A stretch of DNA of 25,160 bases from a virus: IMG/VR virus record IMGVR_UViG_3300021197_000498, positions 1 through 25,160 of that record; one strand, 5' to 3'. Shown here one piece after another: positions 7,530 to 15,912 of this stretch (the stretch's first letter is position 1; each line of letters opens with the position of its first letter). The notes below the pieces were generated by a model, which worked only from the letters and a program-made list of their open reading frames with translations, searched no databases and was not told the origin of the DNA. Both the position numbers and the translations under genes were made by a program.

Positions 7530-10500
7530 ATGGCGGACAAACAACCAGTGTTTGATCCTAATGCTCCTTTTGAGATCACGCTCCCCGATGTTCCTGAAGA
7601 AAAAGGTTCTTATTTTTCCGGCGATCAAGGTCTTGTGCCCGATACGTTTGAAGATATAGGCAAAGGTATTTACTCTGGTATCGTGTCCGTCCCACAAGGG
7701 ATCGTGGAACTTGGTGCTTTAGGCGTTGATGCGGCCCTAGATACAAATACTTCTAGGGCGGTTACGAAAGCCTTTGAGTACGTTAAACCAGAGTTAGGGA
7801 CCGCAGGAGAAGTGACGGAGGACCTTGTGGCCTTTGGTGTAGGTTTTGTTCCTATCGCTGGGTGGCTAGGTAAAGCAGGACAGGCGGCGAAGGCGGCGAA
7901 ATCAGGAAAGGCTTTGTCTACAGCGGGTCGTGGGAACTTTACTAAATCCGCTATTGACTTCGGCACATCTAAAACTGGACAAGCGGCCCTTGGTACTTGG
8001 GCTGGATTAACAGGCAGCACTGCAGCGGCTACGCTTGGTTATAGCACTGCTGTAGCTAACGATGGTCGCGCTACCCTGTCCGACAACTTTGATATTCTGC
8101 CGGACGCCTTAAAAACGGAAGAGGATGCTGGACTAACGGGCCGTCAAGAAGCGTCTCGTCGTTTCCGTAACAAGGTAAAAGTAGGTGTCGAAGACGCATT
8201 ACTTTCCGGTGCTTTTGACACAGCGTTAAAGGCTGGGTCGAAAGGTTTCCAAGCGGCAGATAAACTAACCGGAGGTGCGATTTCTACCACTGGGGCTAAA
8301 GCTGCACAGGCTACATTAGCCGCTCCAAGCAAGATTGCGTCTAGTTTTATGACCACACTGGAAACTCTTAGTCCAGATGCGGCTGCAAGAGTAGGCCGAG
8401 GCTCCACTGCGGCTAGTCAGAAATTTAAAAAGTATTTCACTGCGTCTGGTGGCGCAGAACAGAAGCTGTATGAAACCGTGCAGGATGCTCGTGCGGTAGC
8501 GGACTTGTACGAAAGGCAGGGTATTAAGGCTGCAGAAGACTGGTCCCGTGCGTCAGATGAGTTTGTCAAAGCTGGAAAGATGAAAGACGGCTCTCCTGTT
8601 GATGCGCAAATACTCCAATCGAATCTAAACCAATACCTTTTAGGTAACACAAAAGGTCTCGACAGTTACGCAAATCCATCTTTGAATAAAGCGGCTGACA
8701 AAATGATTGAGGTTCGTTCTGAGCTTGAGCAGGGTCTAATCACGCAGCTTGAAGATATTCTATCTGTTCGTGATCCTAGTACAAAAAAACGCATGAAAGA
8801 CCTTAAAACAGGTCAGTTCCTTATGAAAAAACCAGAAACGCCTGCTGAAGTCAAAGCAGCAAGGGCGTTGAAAGAGATGACCCAGAGCCAGAACGCTCAG
8901 AACGGTTATCTCCGTCGTATGTTCGAGCAGTATACAAATCCAATAGAGTTTTATCGGAACTTGGATCTTGATTCTCCTGAGTTCAACGATGCAGTTCAGG
9001 AAGTTGCCAGCCATATTGTGACAGGCAAAGGCCGTGCGCCAAACGCCAACGATATCGAACAAGCCAAGCGCGTAGTCTATGATTCCCTTGGTCTTCAAGC
9101 TATGGGAGGGTTGCCTCCAGAGTTGGCCTTGAAAAACCTACGAGGATCCATTGAGCGTAAGATGCGGGGCGATACCTTTGGTCTTACCGCTAGAGAACGT
9201 CCTGTATTGTCTTCTATCGATGACATTTTTGTAGAGCGTAAAGAAATTTTAGATTACAGCCCAAATCTTCAAAAACTAAAGGGCGTCTTGAAAGACCCCC
9301 TTGAGATATACAAGCGTACAATTACAGACATGGCACAAGCAAATGCCGCTGCTGACATGTACGCAGGTATTGCGCCTATGGGTACTAAGTTAATTGATTC
9401 GATGGACGCCTTAGTAAAGGGTGGTCGCCCCGCTATCATTGATGTACCAGACCCTAACAAGTATACGGTTGACCAGTTGGAAACCTTGTACCAACAGGAG
9501 ATGTCTCCGTTTGATCAAGTGGCTCAACAAGCCAACATCGGAAAGAGTTTCGAGGACTCTACACGCATTACTGGCGATCAGGTTGTCGAACAGTACAAAC
9601 AACAACTACGGGATGCAGGATACGTTCAGCTTGGTGATAACAAAGATTTGCAGCATGTCTTTGGCGGTTCCTACGGAGAGTTAACAGGGAAGTTTGTATC
9701 TCCTGAAACATACGGGGCGATCACCGCACCTTTGCGTCTTGGTACTGGGTTCTTGGGCGAAGCCACGGGCATTCTGTCGAACATGCGCTCGTTATCACAG
9801 AAAATGACAATTGTTCCAAACCCTGGTGCTCAAATCCGAAACATCGTTGGTAACATGGGGATGCTTGCTGCAAACGCAAACCTCGGTCGTGATACAGATT
9901 TCACCGACATGTTTAAGGTCTTCACCTCTAGTCTGGATACATTGGATGAAGCTGGCCTAGATCGCTTGGCTCGGAAGATCAGTCTCACAGGTGTTGAAGA
10001 CACAAGTTTGGTTACTCGTGCATTGAAAGAATACCGTACCGCAGGACAAGACCTGACTGTTTCGGGAAAACTTTCTAACGCGATTGATTATTACGAAGAC
10101 AAGATTCCGTTCATGAAAACATTTGAACGCATCTACTCAGACTCAGACTCGTTCTTTAAGGGTCTGTCACTACTGGGAGAAGAAAAGAAAATCCGTAACG
10201 CTTTGTCAGAAGCAGGCTTGCAAGAAAGTCCACTTGTACTAGACGCTTTTCGTCAAAATGGTTTGATAAAACGCGCTGCAGGCGAGACTCGACTTACAAG
10301 AGACTTAGACAACATCGAGGTTATGGCTGGGGACATTGTAAAGGACACAATGCCCATTTACCCTCGCGTGGGTAAGGCCGTTCGTGCCGTGGACATGGTT
10401 CCAATCTTTGGTAACTTTACATCGTTTGCCTCAGAAAACATCCGCAACTCTGTAAACATCTTGAACCGTGGCCTAAAAGAGTTGGCCTTCGAAGTGCCGA

Positions 10501-11933
10501 CAGAAATTAAAACAGCGATTGGAGATGAATCGGCTGCTGCATTAGAACGCCAGATGAGAGCCATTGGTGCGCAGCGTTTAATGTCATACACCGCAGTTGC
10601 TACCATTATCCCACAGACTTTGGTTCGGGCTTCTATGACCGCAACGGGCACCACACCAGAACAAGTAGAAGCAATGCGTATGCAGCTTCCAGATTACATG
10701 GACGGACATGATCTGGTCATCTTGGGTAATGATCAAAGAGGTAAAATTGATTACATCGATCTGAGTTATGTTAGCCCTTATGCCTTTGTCCTTGATCCTG
10801 CTCGTGCTGCTTTGCAGTCCTACAGTGAGAAGGGCAAGCTCGACAGAAACGAAATCGAGAAGATCGCAAGCGGAGCATGGCGCGGCTTTGAAATGTTTTT
10901 AGAGCCTTTCGGTTCTGAGTCCATGATTTTTGAACGTGCTCGTGACGTTCTTCCAAGTGAAGGTCTTTTAAGTCTTGCTGTTGGTCGAGGCGGTAAGACA
11001 GCGACAGGGGCAGACGTTTACGCAGAAACCGATGCTCAAGGTGAGAAGATCGGAGAAAGCATAGGTCACATCTTCAATGGTATTATCCCTGAGTACATCC
11101 GGTTAGCGGGACAGGTTAAGAACCCACTGACAGGAGAGTTGGAACCAGGTCGTGTGTATCGTGCTGTTGCAGGTATGCCTGGAAAACGCGGGGAAGAGTA
11201 CAATTCGTTTAAAGAAGCTGCTCGTTTGGTTACAGGTTTTACTCCGATGACTGTAGACCTACGAAACGATTTTTCTTTCAAAGGTTTGGAATACACTCCT
11301 CGTCGTACTGATGCCAAGACACAGGCTAGTCGTGTAATTCGCCGCGCCGATTCAACGATGGAAGACATGACCTCGGCATGGAACAAGTACCTCGACAATC
11401 TGTACCGTGAGCAAAGCAATCTCTACGTGAATATCCAAGCTGCTCGTCAAATGGGCTTGTCTGAAAGTGATATTCGTCGCAATCTTGTGAAAGGTGCAAA
11501 CATCGGCAGGAAAGAAGCCAACTCGATAATGCGTGGAGAGTTCTGGCCCACACAGGCAAGCAAGGAACTTTACAAGGACATTGTCGCTTTAAATAAAGCG
11601 GAAGGTCGGACACGAGTGACGGATCGTCCGTCGTTTTCAACGTTCAACAGATTATCTCGTGCAAGGAACGGGGAGCAACTGGCGGTTTCGGACCCTGTAC
11701 CAGCAGAACGCGCTGCACCTCCTGCCCCTGTTCCTGTCTTCGATCCATCTCAACCGTTTACGATTGATGCACCGTCTTCCTCTCCGGCAGTAGCCCCTGC
11801 GTTCAACCCATCGATGCCTTTCACAATAGAAACCCCGCCCGTTCCGGCTCCGCAGGGTCGAGTGGACCCCGCAATCCTTGGCAATGATCCGGCAACACAG
11901 GCTTTGGCTAAATCTCTAGGGAGGTCTGAGTAA
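7530..11933 (+). CDS. Large internal virion (ejection) protein, 1467 aa
   Basis: The longest gene in the window. Residues 6-16 read PVFDPNAPFEI, and near the C-terminus two related copies occur at 1402-1412 (PVFDPSQPFTI) and 1423-1433 (PAFNPSMPFTI). Residues about 95-190 have hydrophobic Gly/Ala stretches (GVGFVPIAGWLGKAGQAAKAAK; ALGTWAGLTGSTAAATLGYS) that could contact membrane. The rest is long, charged and helical. The C-terminal 70 residues are Pro-rich and disordered. Size, position after three smaller virion genes and composition fit the large internal virion proteins that podoviruses inject to span the envelope. No transglycosylase, protease or RNA polymerase motif is evident by eye. 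Its 3' end overlaps the convergent minus-strand gene by 26 bp. Confidence 0.72.
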   Translation: MADKQPVFDPNAPFEITLPDVPEEKGSYFSGDQGLVPDTFEDIGKGIYSGIVSVPQGIVELGALGVDAALDTNTSRAVTKAFEYVKPELGTAGEVTEDLVAFGVGFVPIAGWLGKAGQAAKAAKSGKALSTAGRGNFTKSAIDFGTSKTGQAALGTWAGLTGSTAAATLGYSTAVANDGRATLSDNFDILPDALKTEEDAGLTGRQEASRRFRNKVKVGVEDALLSGAFDTALKAGSKGFQAADKLTGGAISTTGAKAAQATLAAPSKIASSFMTTLETLSPDAAARVGRGSTAASQKFKKYFTASGGAEQKLYETVQDARAVADLYERQGIKAAEDWSRASDEFVKAGKMKDGSPVDAQILQSNLNQYLLGNTKGLDSYANPSLNKAADKMIEVRSELEQGLITQLEDILSVRDPSTKKRMKDLKTGQFLMKKPETPAEVKAARALKEMTQSQNAQNGYLRRMFEQYTNPIEFYRNLDLDSPEFNDAVQEVASHIVTGKGRAPNANDIEQAKRVVYDSLGLQAMGGLPPELALKNLRGSIERKMRGDTFGLTARERPVLSSIDDIFVERKEILDYSPNLQKLKGVLKDPLEIYKRTITDMAQANAAADMYAGIAPMGTKLIDSMDALVKGGRPAIIDVPDPNKYTVDQLETLYQQEMSPFDQVAQQANIGKSFEDSTRITGDQVVEQYKQQLRDAGYVQLGDNKDLQHVFGGSYGELTGKFVSPETYGAITAPLRLGTGFLGEATGILSNMRSLSQKMTIVPNPGAQIRNIVGNMGMLAANANLGRDTDFTDMFKVFTSSLDTLDEAGLDRLARKISLTGVEDTSLVTRALKEYRTAGQDLTVSGKLSNAIDYYEDKIPFMKTFERIYSDSDSFFKGLSLLGEEKKIRNALSEAGLQESPLVLDAFRQNGLIKRAAGETRLTRDLDNIEVMAGDIVKDTMPIYPRVGKAVRAVDMVPIFGNFTSFASENIRNSVNILNRGLKELAFEVPTEIKTAIGDESAAALERQMRAIGAQRLMSYTAVATIIPQTLVRASMTATGTTPEQVEAMRMQLPDYMDGHDLVILGNDQRGKIDYIDLSYVSPYAFVLDPARAALQSYSEKGKLDRNEIEKIASGAWRGFEMFLEPFGSESMIFERARDVLPSEGLLSLAVGRGGKTATGADVYAETDAQGEKIGESIGHIFNGIIPEYIRLAGQVKNPLTGELEPGRVYRAVAGMPGKRGEEYNSFKEAARLVTGFTPMTVDLRNDFSFKGLEYTPRRTDAKTQASRVIRRADSTMEDMTSAWNKYLDNLYREQSNLYVNIQAARQMGLSESDIRRNLVKGANIGRKEANSIMRGEFWPTQASKELYKDIVALNKAEGRTRVTDRPSFSTFNRLSRARNGEQLAVSDPVPAERAAPPAPVPVFDPSQPFTIDAPSSSPAVAPAFNPSMPFTIETPPVPAPQGRVDPAILGNDPATQALAKSLGRSE

Positions 11934-12099
11934 CAATTTGAAGCCCTCCAAAGATCTCTACTAAATCTTGGGCTTTCTCGTTCATCTCCTCGTATACTTC
12001 GGGATCCGCCATTGCAGCGGCATTCAGTGAACAGCTAATAAACTCCAGAAGTTCGATCACTTGACTTTTGTGCATCTCACGGAAACCAAGAGTTTTCAT
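11908..12099 (-). CDS. Small acidic protein downstream of DNA polymerase (63 aa)
   Basis: 63 residues, Glu/Leu-rich and mainly helical (VIELLEFISCSL; YEEMNEKAQDLVEIFGGL), not recognised. The ATG at 12099 overlaps the polymerase stop (ATGA), and GGGGAGG lies nine bases upstream, so translation coupling to the polymerase is likely. An internal Met at residue 9 is possible but has no better ribosome-binding site. It is the last gene of the replication operon and its end runs 26 bp into the convergent virion gene. A small polymerase-associated factor is a guess from position. Confidence 0.7.
   Translation of the reverse strand: MKTLGFREMHKSQVIELLEFISCSLNAAAMADPEVYEEMNEKAQDLVEIFGGLQIVTQTSLEI
11941..11975 (+). 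terminator. Weak terminator candidate at the convergent junction
   Basis: AAGCCC (11941-11946) pairs with GGGCTT (11970-11975), with an inner AAGAT/ATCTT stem and a bulge on one side. The following TTTCTCGTT is only partly T-rich. It is the only hairpin I see just beyond the virion operon. It lies within the coding region of the opposing 63-aa gene, so coding constraint or chance is a real alternative. Confidence 0.3.
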
Positions 12100-14021
12100 C
12101 CTTCAATACCTCCCCAATCGTCAGCATACTCATCATCTACCTTAGAGGGAACTTTCAATATATCGGACAACCCGTTTTCCATTATCTCTTTAATGCGTCT
12201 CGCTTGGTCGTCGCCCTCTACAGAAAAGCATAACTCATCATGCACCGTCAACAAAGGGGTCAAGCCCTCAGAACAGCAATCTGCCATTGCCTTTTTTGTT
12301 TGGTCGGCTGCTGATCCTTGGATTAATTTGTTTAACGCTTTGTAAGTAAACGATCTTTTCAAGCTGCCTACGTCGCCATACTTTTCCTGCGCTTTTTCCA
12401 ACGACAGAGCTTCCTTAAACCCAAACCCTTTAGGCTCCCACTTATCAAAACGACACAAGCGTCCAAGCAATGTTCGTATCTGTCCGTACTCCTCGGCTCT
12501 GTTCGAAGCAATTTTAGCAAGCTGTCTAACAAACGGAACCTTTTCTTGGTGCGTTGACAATAACATACTGGCCTCGTTTTCAGAGATACCAAGCTGCGCT
12601 GCCAGTTTGCCTTTGCCCATGCCATACATAATCCCAAGGTTAACAACCTTTGCCTCCTTGCGATTAATCCCTGCAATGTCTGCTACCATTTGGTGTAGAT
12701 CCACATCCCCCTTGTGATACTCGTCCACAATCGTATCAACCATTGGATGCCGCATGGAGTCTGGCATGGACGCAGCAAAATGCACCAAGAGCCTTGGTTC
12801 TTGGCTCGAATAATCAAACGATCCCCACTTGGTTCCCTCTTCTGGCATAAACAACCCACGAATTAACTTCTTAATATCTGGGTCACGCGCAGGAATTTGC
12901 TGAAGGTTTGGGTTTGAAGACGAGAACCGCCCCGTTACCGTTCCGCCATCGTCAGAGCGAAGCTGATGAAACTCGCAATGGATACGACCTTTATGTTCGT
13001 GCTTGAGAATTGACTCTACAAATGTCCCACTTGCTTTGTCAAATTCTCTTAGCTTCACAATCATCTGCGCCACCTCATGCGGGTGAGCCTTGAGATAATT
13101 CTTTGTGAACGACGGCACTGGCTTTTCAGAATCCGTCATAGGGTATTTGAGGTTTAGTGCCTCAAAAACCTTTGCAACAGACGCACTGGCCCATGGTTCT
13201 AGGTCCACACCTGTACGGTGTTTGATATCGGCTTTCAGGTTTTGAACCTTGATCTTTAGTTCTTTCTTAACACGATCTGCTTTGTCCAAGTTTACACGCA
13301 CACCGTTAAACCGCATCTTAATCATAAGTGGAATGAGGCTAGTTTCTAGTGCGAAAATGTGATGTAGGTCCTGCCCGTTGATCTCACTCCTCATGCGGTC
13401 CCACAACCGTAATGTCAGAGAGGCGTCTTGCTCTGCGTAATCCCCTACATACTTAGCAGGAAGCCGCCACATTTCACCTTTTGCATCAACGCCCCAGTCT
13501 TTTGCGGCTGCGCGTAAAAGCTTTTCGCTTTTTCGTTGCCCCACGTAATCGAAACCCAAAAGATTTAAGCTGTAAGAAAACCTATTTTCGTCCACTAAAG
13601 GCGCGGCAACCATCGTATCGAGGATCCGTCCTTGGACCTCAATTCCTTCTGCCAACAACCAACCAACATCGTATGTCGCGTTGTGAAAAAGTTTGTCTAT
13701 GTGTGGCGTTGCCATCTGTTTCTTGAACCACTTGAGCGTAAACTTGGGGTCCATGTTTTGCCCGTGTTGGTGACGGATTGGAAAGTACCAAGATTGATCC
13801 CCACCAGCCACAGCAATTCCGACAATGTAACCATCGTTACGAGGCCATCCTGGTCCCATGGTTGTGAGGTTCGGGTCACGAGTTTCCAAGTCTATCGCAA
13901 TAGTTTTATACTTCGATAGGTCAGGGTATTCTGGAGGGCAATTCCAATCCGGCTCTGGGTTGTCCATCTCCATTCGTTCTAAAAACGCTATTGTTTTTTT
14001 GTCTGACTTGTTTCTTGCCAT
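12096..14021 (-). CDS. polA: Family A DNA polymerase with 3'-5' exonuclease
   Basis: 641 residues; replicative polymerase. The exonuclease domain shows DLET (44-47), HNATYD (113-118) and YAEQD (195-199), matching Exo I-III with all acidic residues present. The polymerase domain shows TGRFSSSNPNLQQIP (363-377), motif A SFDYSSQEPR (401-410, Asp403), motif B RKEAKVVNLGIMYG (454-467), and motif C VHDE (593-596). There is no 5'-3' exonuclease domain, as usual for phage enzymes. In motif B the residue equivalent to E. coli Phe762 is Leu462. GGAG lies eight bases before the ATG. The gene overlaps the 56-aa gene upstream by 34 bp and the 63-aa gene downstream by 4 bp. Primase and helicase genes lie in the same operon. 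Confidence 0.97.
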   Translation of the reverse strand: MARNKSDKKTIAFLERMEMDNPEPDWNCPPEYPDLSKYKTIAIDLETRDPNLTTMGPGWPRNDGYIVGIAVAGGDQSWYFPIRHQHGQNMDPKFTLKWFKKQMATPHIDKLFHNATYDVGWLLAEGIEVQGRILDTMVAAPLVDENRFSYSLNLLGFDYVGQRKSEKLLRAAAKDWGVDAKGEMWRLPAKYVGDYAEQDASLTLRLWDRMRSEINGQDLHHIFALETSLIPLMIKMRFNGVRVNLDKADRVKKELKIKVQNLKADIKHRTGVDLEPWASASVAKVFEALNLKYPMTDSEKPVPSFTKNYLKAHPHEVAQMIVKLREFDKASGTFVESILKHEHKGRIHCEFHQLRSDDGGTVTGRFSSSNPNLQQIPARDPDIKKLIRGLFMPEEGTKWGSFDYSSQEPRLLVHFAASMPDSMRHPMVDTIVDEYHKGDVDLHQMVADIAGINRKEAKVVNLGIMYGMGKGKLAAQLGISENEASMLLSTHQEKVPFVRQLAKIASNRAEEYGQIRTLLGRLCRFDKWEPKGFGFKEALSLEKAQEKYGDVGSLKRSFTYKALNKLIQGSAADQTKKAMADCCSEGLTPLLTVHDELCFSVEGDDQARRIKEIMENGLSDILKVPSKVDDEYADDWGGIEG

Positions 14022-14158
14022 TTAAGGTGCTCCGCCAACTCTGCGATTATTGCAGTAAAATGTTCTGGGTCGATTTTGGCTATTAAAACACCGCCCTTTT
14101 CCCAAATATACAAAGCGTCATCTCTAACACTCCAGTAGTAATCCCACTTAGAACTCAT
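13988..14158 (-). CDS. Small hypothetical protein between helicase and polymerase (56 aa)
   Basis: 56 residues starting MSSKWDYYWSVRDDALYIWE, aromatic-rich at the N-terminus and helical and basic at the end (EHLKWQETSQTKKQ). The frame extends further upstream to 14269, but that part lies inside the helicase gene. The ATG at 14158 has GGGAGA nine bases upstream and gives a normal 11-bp overlap with the helicase stop, so I chose it. The 3' end overlaps the polymerase start by 34 bp. No family is recognised. Confidence 0.7.
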   Translation of the reverse strand: MSSKWDYYWSVRDDALYIWEKGGVLIAKIDPEHFTAIIAELAEHLKWQETSQTKKQ

Positions 14159-15689
14159 ATTTGTTTCTCCCTGGAGGATCGATAATGTGTAAGCTGTGCT
14201 TTGATCGTGTGATCCCCACGTACATACAACGGTGCTCATCGTCTGGGGTCTTTGTTGTTCTGATGTCACAGATCGGAGGCACCTTTGAAAACACTGCGCA
14301 GTTATCGTCCTCTCCTCCCTTCATGCTGTGAAACGTAGAAAGTTTAATCCGAGGTGTCGAAGTCACATCCTCACCCCGACGAATAAGGGACTCTATGTAC
14401 ATCCGCTCGTCATCCCCGAATCTCGCAACTTCAAACGCATCGCGCTCTTTATCTGCGACCATACCAAACTGCATAGATAAATCATCCCATGTCAAAAACG
14501 CATCCGGTGCGGCTGCATCTAAAAGCCCTGCGGCCCCATGTTTTACGACAGCCAAATCCCCGCGCTTGCGCACATGTTTGTAAAAGTCACGGATCAATCC
14601 AAGTTCAACACCTTCACCCGCTTGCAGCTTGCGCCATGTGTTCATAGCATTGGCAGACTTTTGATTTACGCTGCTATGCCCCTTGTAAGAGTACAAATAT
14701 CCTTGGTCCCGCAGCGTATCGCCCCAACGACGAATGTATTTATTTGTTCTAGCCATTAAGGTCCATGAACCATTGTCCAAATCCAAATCGTCTGCGCTGT
14801 AATGCCAATCTACACGGCCCTCATCATCCGTTGGATGAAACAACTTTTCTTTGCGTAAACTAATCCGCTTTACAATCCTTTGTGACAGAAGGTGTACCTT
14901 TTCTGGCATTCGATAGCTTTGCGAAAGAACGCGGATATTGTCTGATGATTCAAGAAACTTCCGTATGTCCACACCTGTCCACCTATGGATCGCTTGATCG
15001 TCATCTCCTGCAATAAGTACACGCTCGGCATTCTTTGAGATCTTCGTTATCATCGCCCATTGCAACGGGGTTAGGTCTTGTGCCTCGTCAATAATCAACA
15101 TTTCAAGATACGGTGGCATACCGCAGTCTATGTATAGTTCGATCTGATCCACGAAATCGATTTTATTTAACTTAGATTTATACAGCGCATACTCTTTTTG
15201 CACCCTGCGCAGGATGTTAAAGTCTTTGCTCCAATCTTCTGCCTCATTAAACTCTTGCTCAATAGACACCATTCGATACCGCGCACGGTCAATCATACGC
15301 AGATACGTGTCTCCTGCTTCGAACTCGCTCTCCGGCGCTAACAACAACCCTTCATCGGGGTTGACCCTTGAAGCTCCTGAAAATTTCATTCCTACCTCAC
15401 GGCCCAAAACGCCCCAATCTTCCGAGGACATCATGTCGGTAGAACTCGCGCCTATGCCATTGAACCCCCATGAGTGCAGTGTGCGAAACCATGGCAACTG
15501 CTTCTGGTCGATGCCAAATTGCCCACAGGCTCGTTCTATGGCCTCTTGGATGGCCTTCTTGGTAAAAGACACATAACCTATGCGGTCAGGAGCAACGCCC
15601 CTTGCAAGGGCTGTCTCCACCTCTTTGATTAAAGTGTATGTTTTACCCGTTCCTGGCGGACCAAAAATTAATTCCGACTTAGGAATCAT
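14148..15689 (-). CDS. UvrD/Rep-like superfamily 1 helicase
   Basis: 513 residues; an ATP-driven DNA helicase. Motif I/Walker A is GPPGTGKT (10-17), followed by a motif Ia region YVSFTKKA (39-46). Motif II is DEAQD (201-205), motif III GDDDQAIHRW (228-237) and motif IV QSYRMP (257-262). Motif V is FHSMKGGED (453-461) and motif VI YVGITRSK (490-497). At 513 residues it is shorter than UvrD or Rep (about 670-720), implying reduced 1B/2B subdomains. The start overlaps the HTH gene by 11 bp. In this operon it probably assists replication fork progression or recombination. Motif V has GGED where host enzymes usually have GLEF/GLEW, a local departure worth noting. Confidence 0.93.
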   Translation of the reverse strand: MIPKSELIFGPPGTGKTYTLIKEVETALARGVAPDRIGYVSFTKKAIQEAIERACGQFGIDQKQLPWFRTLHSWGFNGIGASSTDMMSSEDWGVLGREVGMKFSGASRVNPDEGLLLAPESEFEAGDTYLRMIDRARYRMVSIEQEFNEAEDWSKDFNILRRVQKEYALYKSKLNKIDFVDQIELYIDCGMPPYLEMLIIDEAQDLTPLQWAMITKISKNAERVLIAGDDDQAIHRWTGVDIRKFLESSDNIRVLSQSYRMPEKVHLLSQRIVKRISLRKEKLFHPTDDEGRVDWHYSADDLDLDNGSWTLMARTNKYIRRWGDTLRDQGYLYSYKGHSSVNQKSANAMNTWRKLQAGEGVELGLIRDFYKHVRKRGDLAVVKHGAAGLLDAAAPDAFLTWDDLSMQFGMVADKERDAFEVARFGDDERMYIESLIRRGEDVTSTPRIKLSTFHSMKGGEDDNCAVFSKVPPICDIRTTKTPDDEHRCMYVGITRSKHSLHIIDPPGRNKYEF

Positions 15690-15912
15690 TTTTCTGCACC
15701 CCCTTGGGCCGTCCTTTTAGCCAGTTTAAAACGTCTGTCTTGTACCAACGAACCGCGCTGCGCTTGCCATCTTCCTGACCAAGTACCACAGGTTCAGGAA
15801 ACTTGCCTTCATCAACCCATCGATAGATGGTTGCCCGTGAAATCGTTAGCATCTCACACACCTCCTTAAGTTTCATCAACTGTGGATTGTTATCGTTAGA
15901 ATGGGATATCAT
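15679..15912 (-). CDS. AlpA-like / excisionase-type HTH protein (77 aa)
   Basis: 77 residues with a MerR/AlpA-type HTH: LMKLKEVCEMLTISRATIYRWV (12-33), a DEGKFPEPV wing and AVRWYKTDVLNWL (54-66). I start it at ATG 15912, not at the in-frame codon 18 bases upstream, because AAGGAG sits seven bases before 15912. The initiation site lies inside the last codons of the primase gene (17-bp overlap), and the 3' end overlaps the helicase by 11 bp. AlpA-family proteins act as transcription activators or excisionases. Here, with no integrase in view, it may be an operon regulator or an origin-binding protein (inference). Confidence 0.88.
   Translation of the reverse strand: MISHSNDNNPQLMKLKEVCEMLTISRATIYRWVDEGKFPEPVVLGQEDGKRSAVRWYKTDVLNWLKGRPKGVQKNDS

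Noticed and set aside
12368-12676. 102-aa frame inside the polymerase gene, same strand
   Set aside because: It overlaps the conserved motif B to O-helix region of the polymerase in another frame and looks Arg/Leu/Lys-biased, with no known family.
15679-15912. AlpA-like protein as proof of an excisionase and a prophage
   Set aside because: The fold is also used by transcription activators. No integrase or attachment site is visible in the window.
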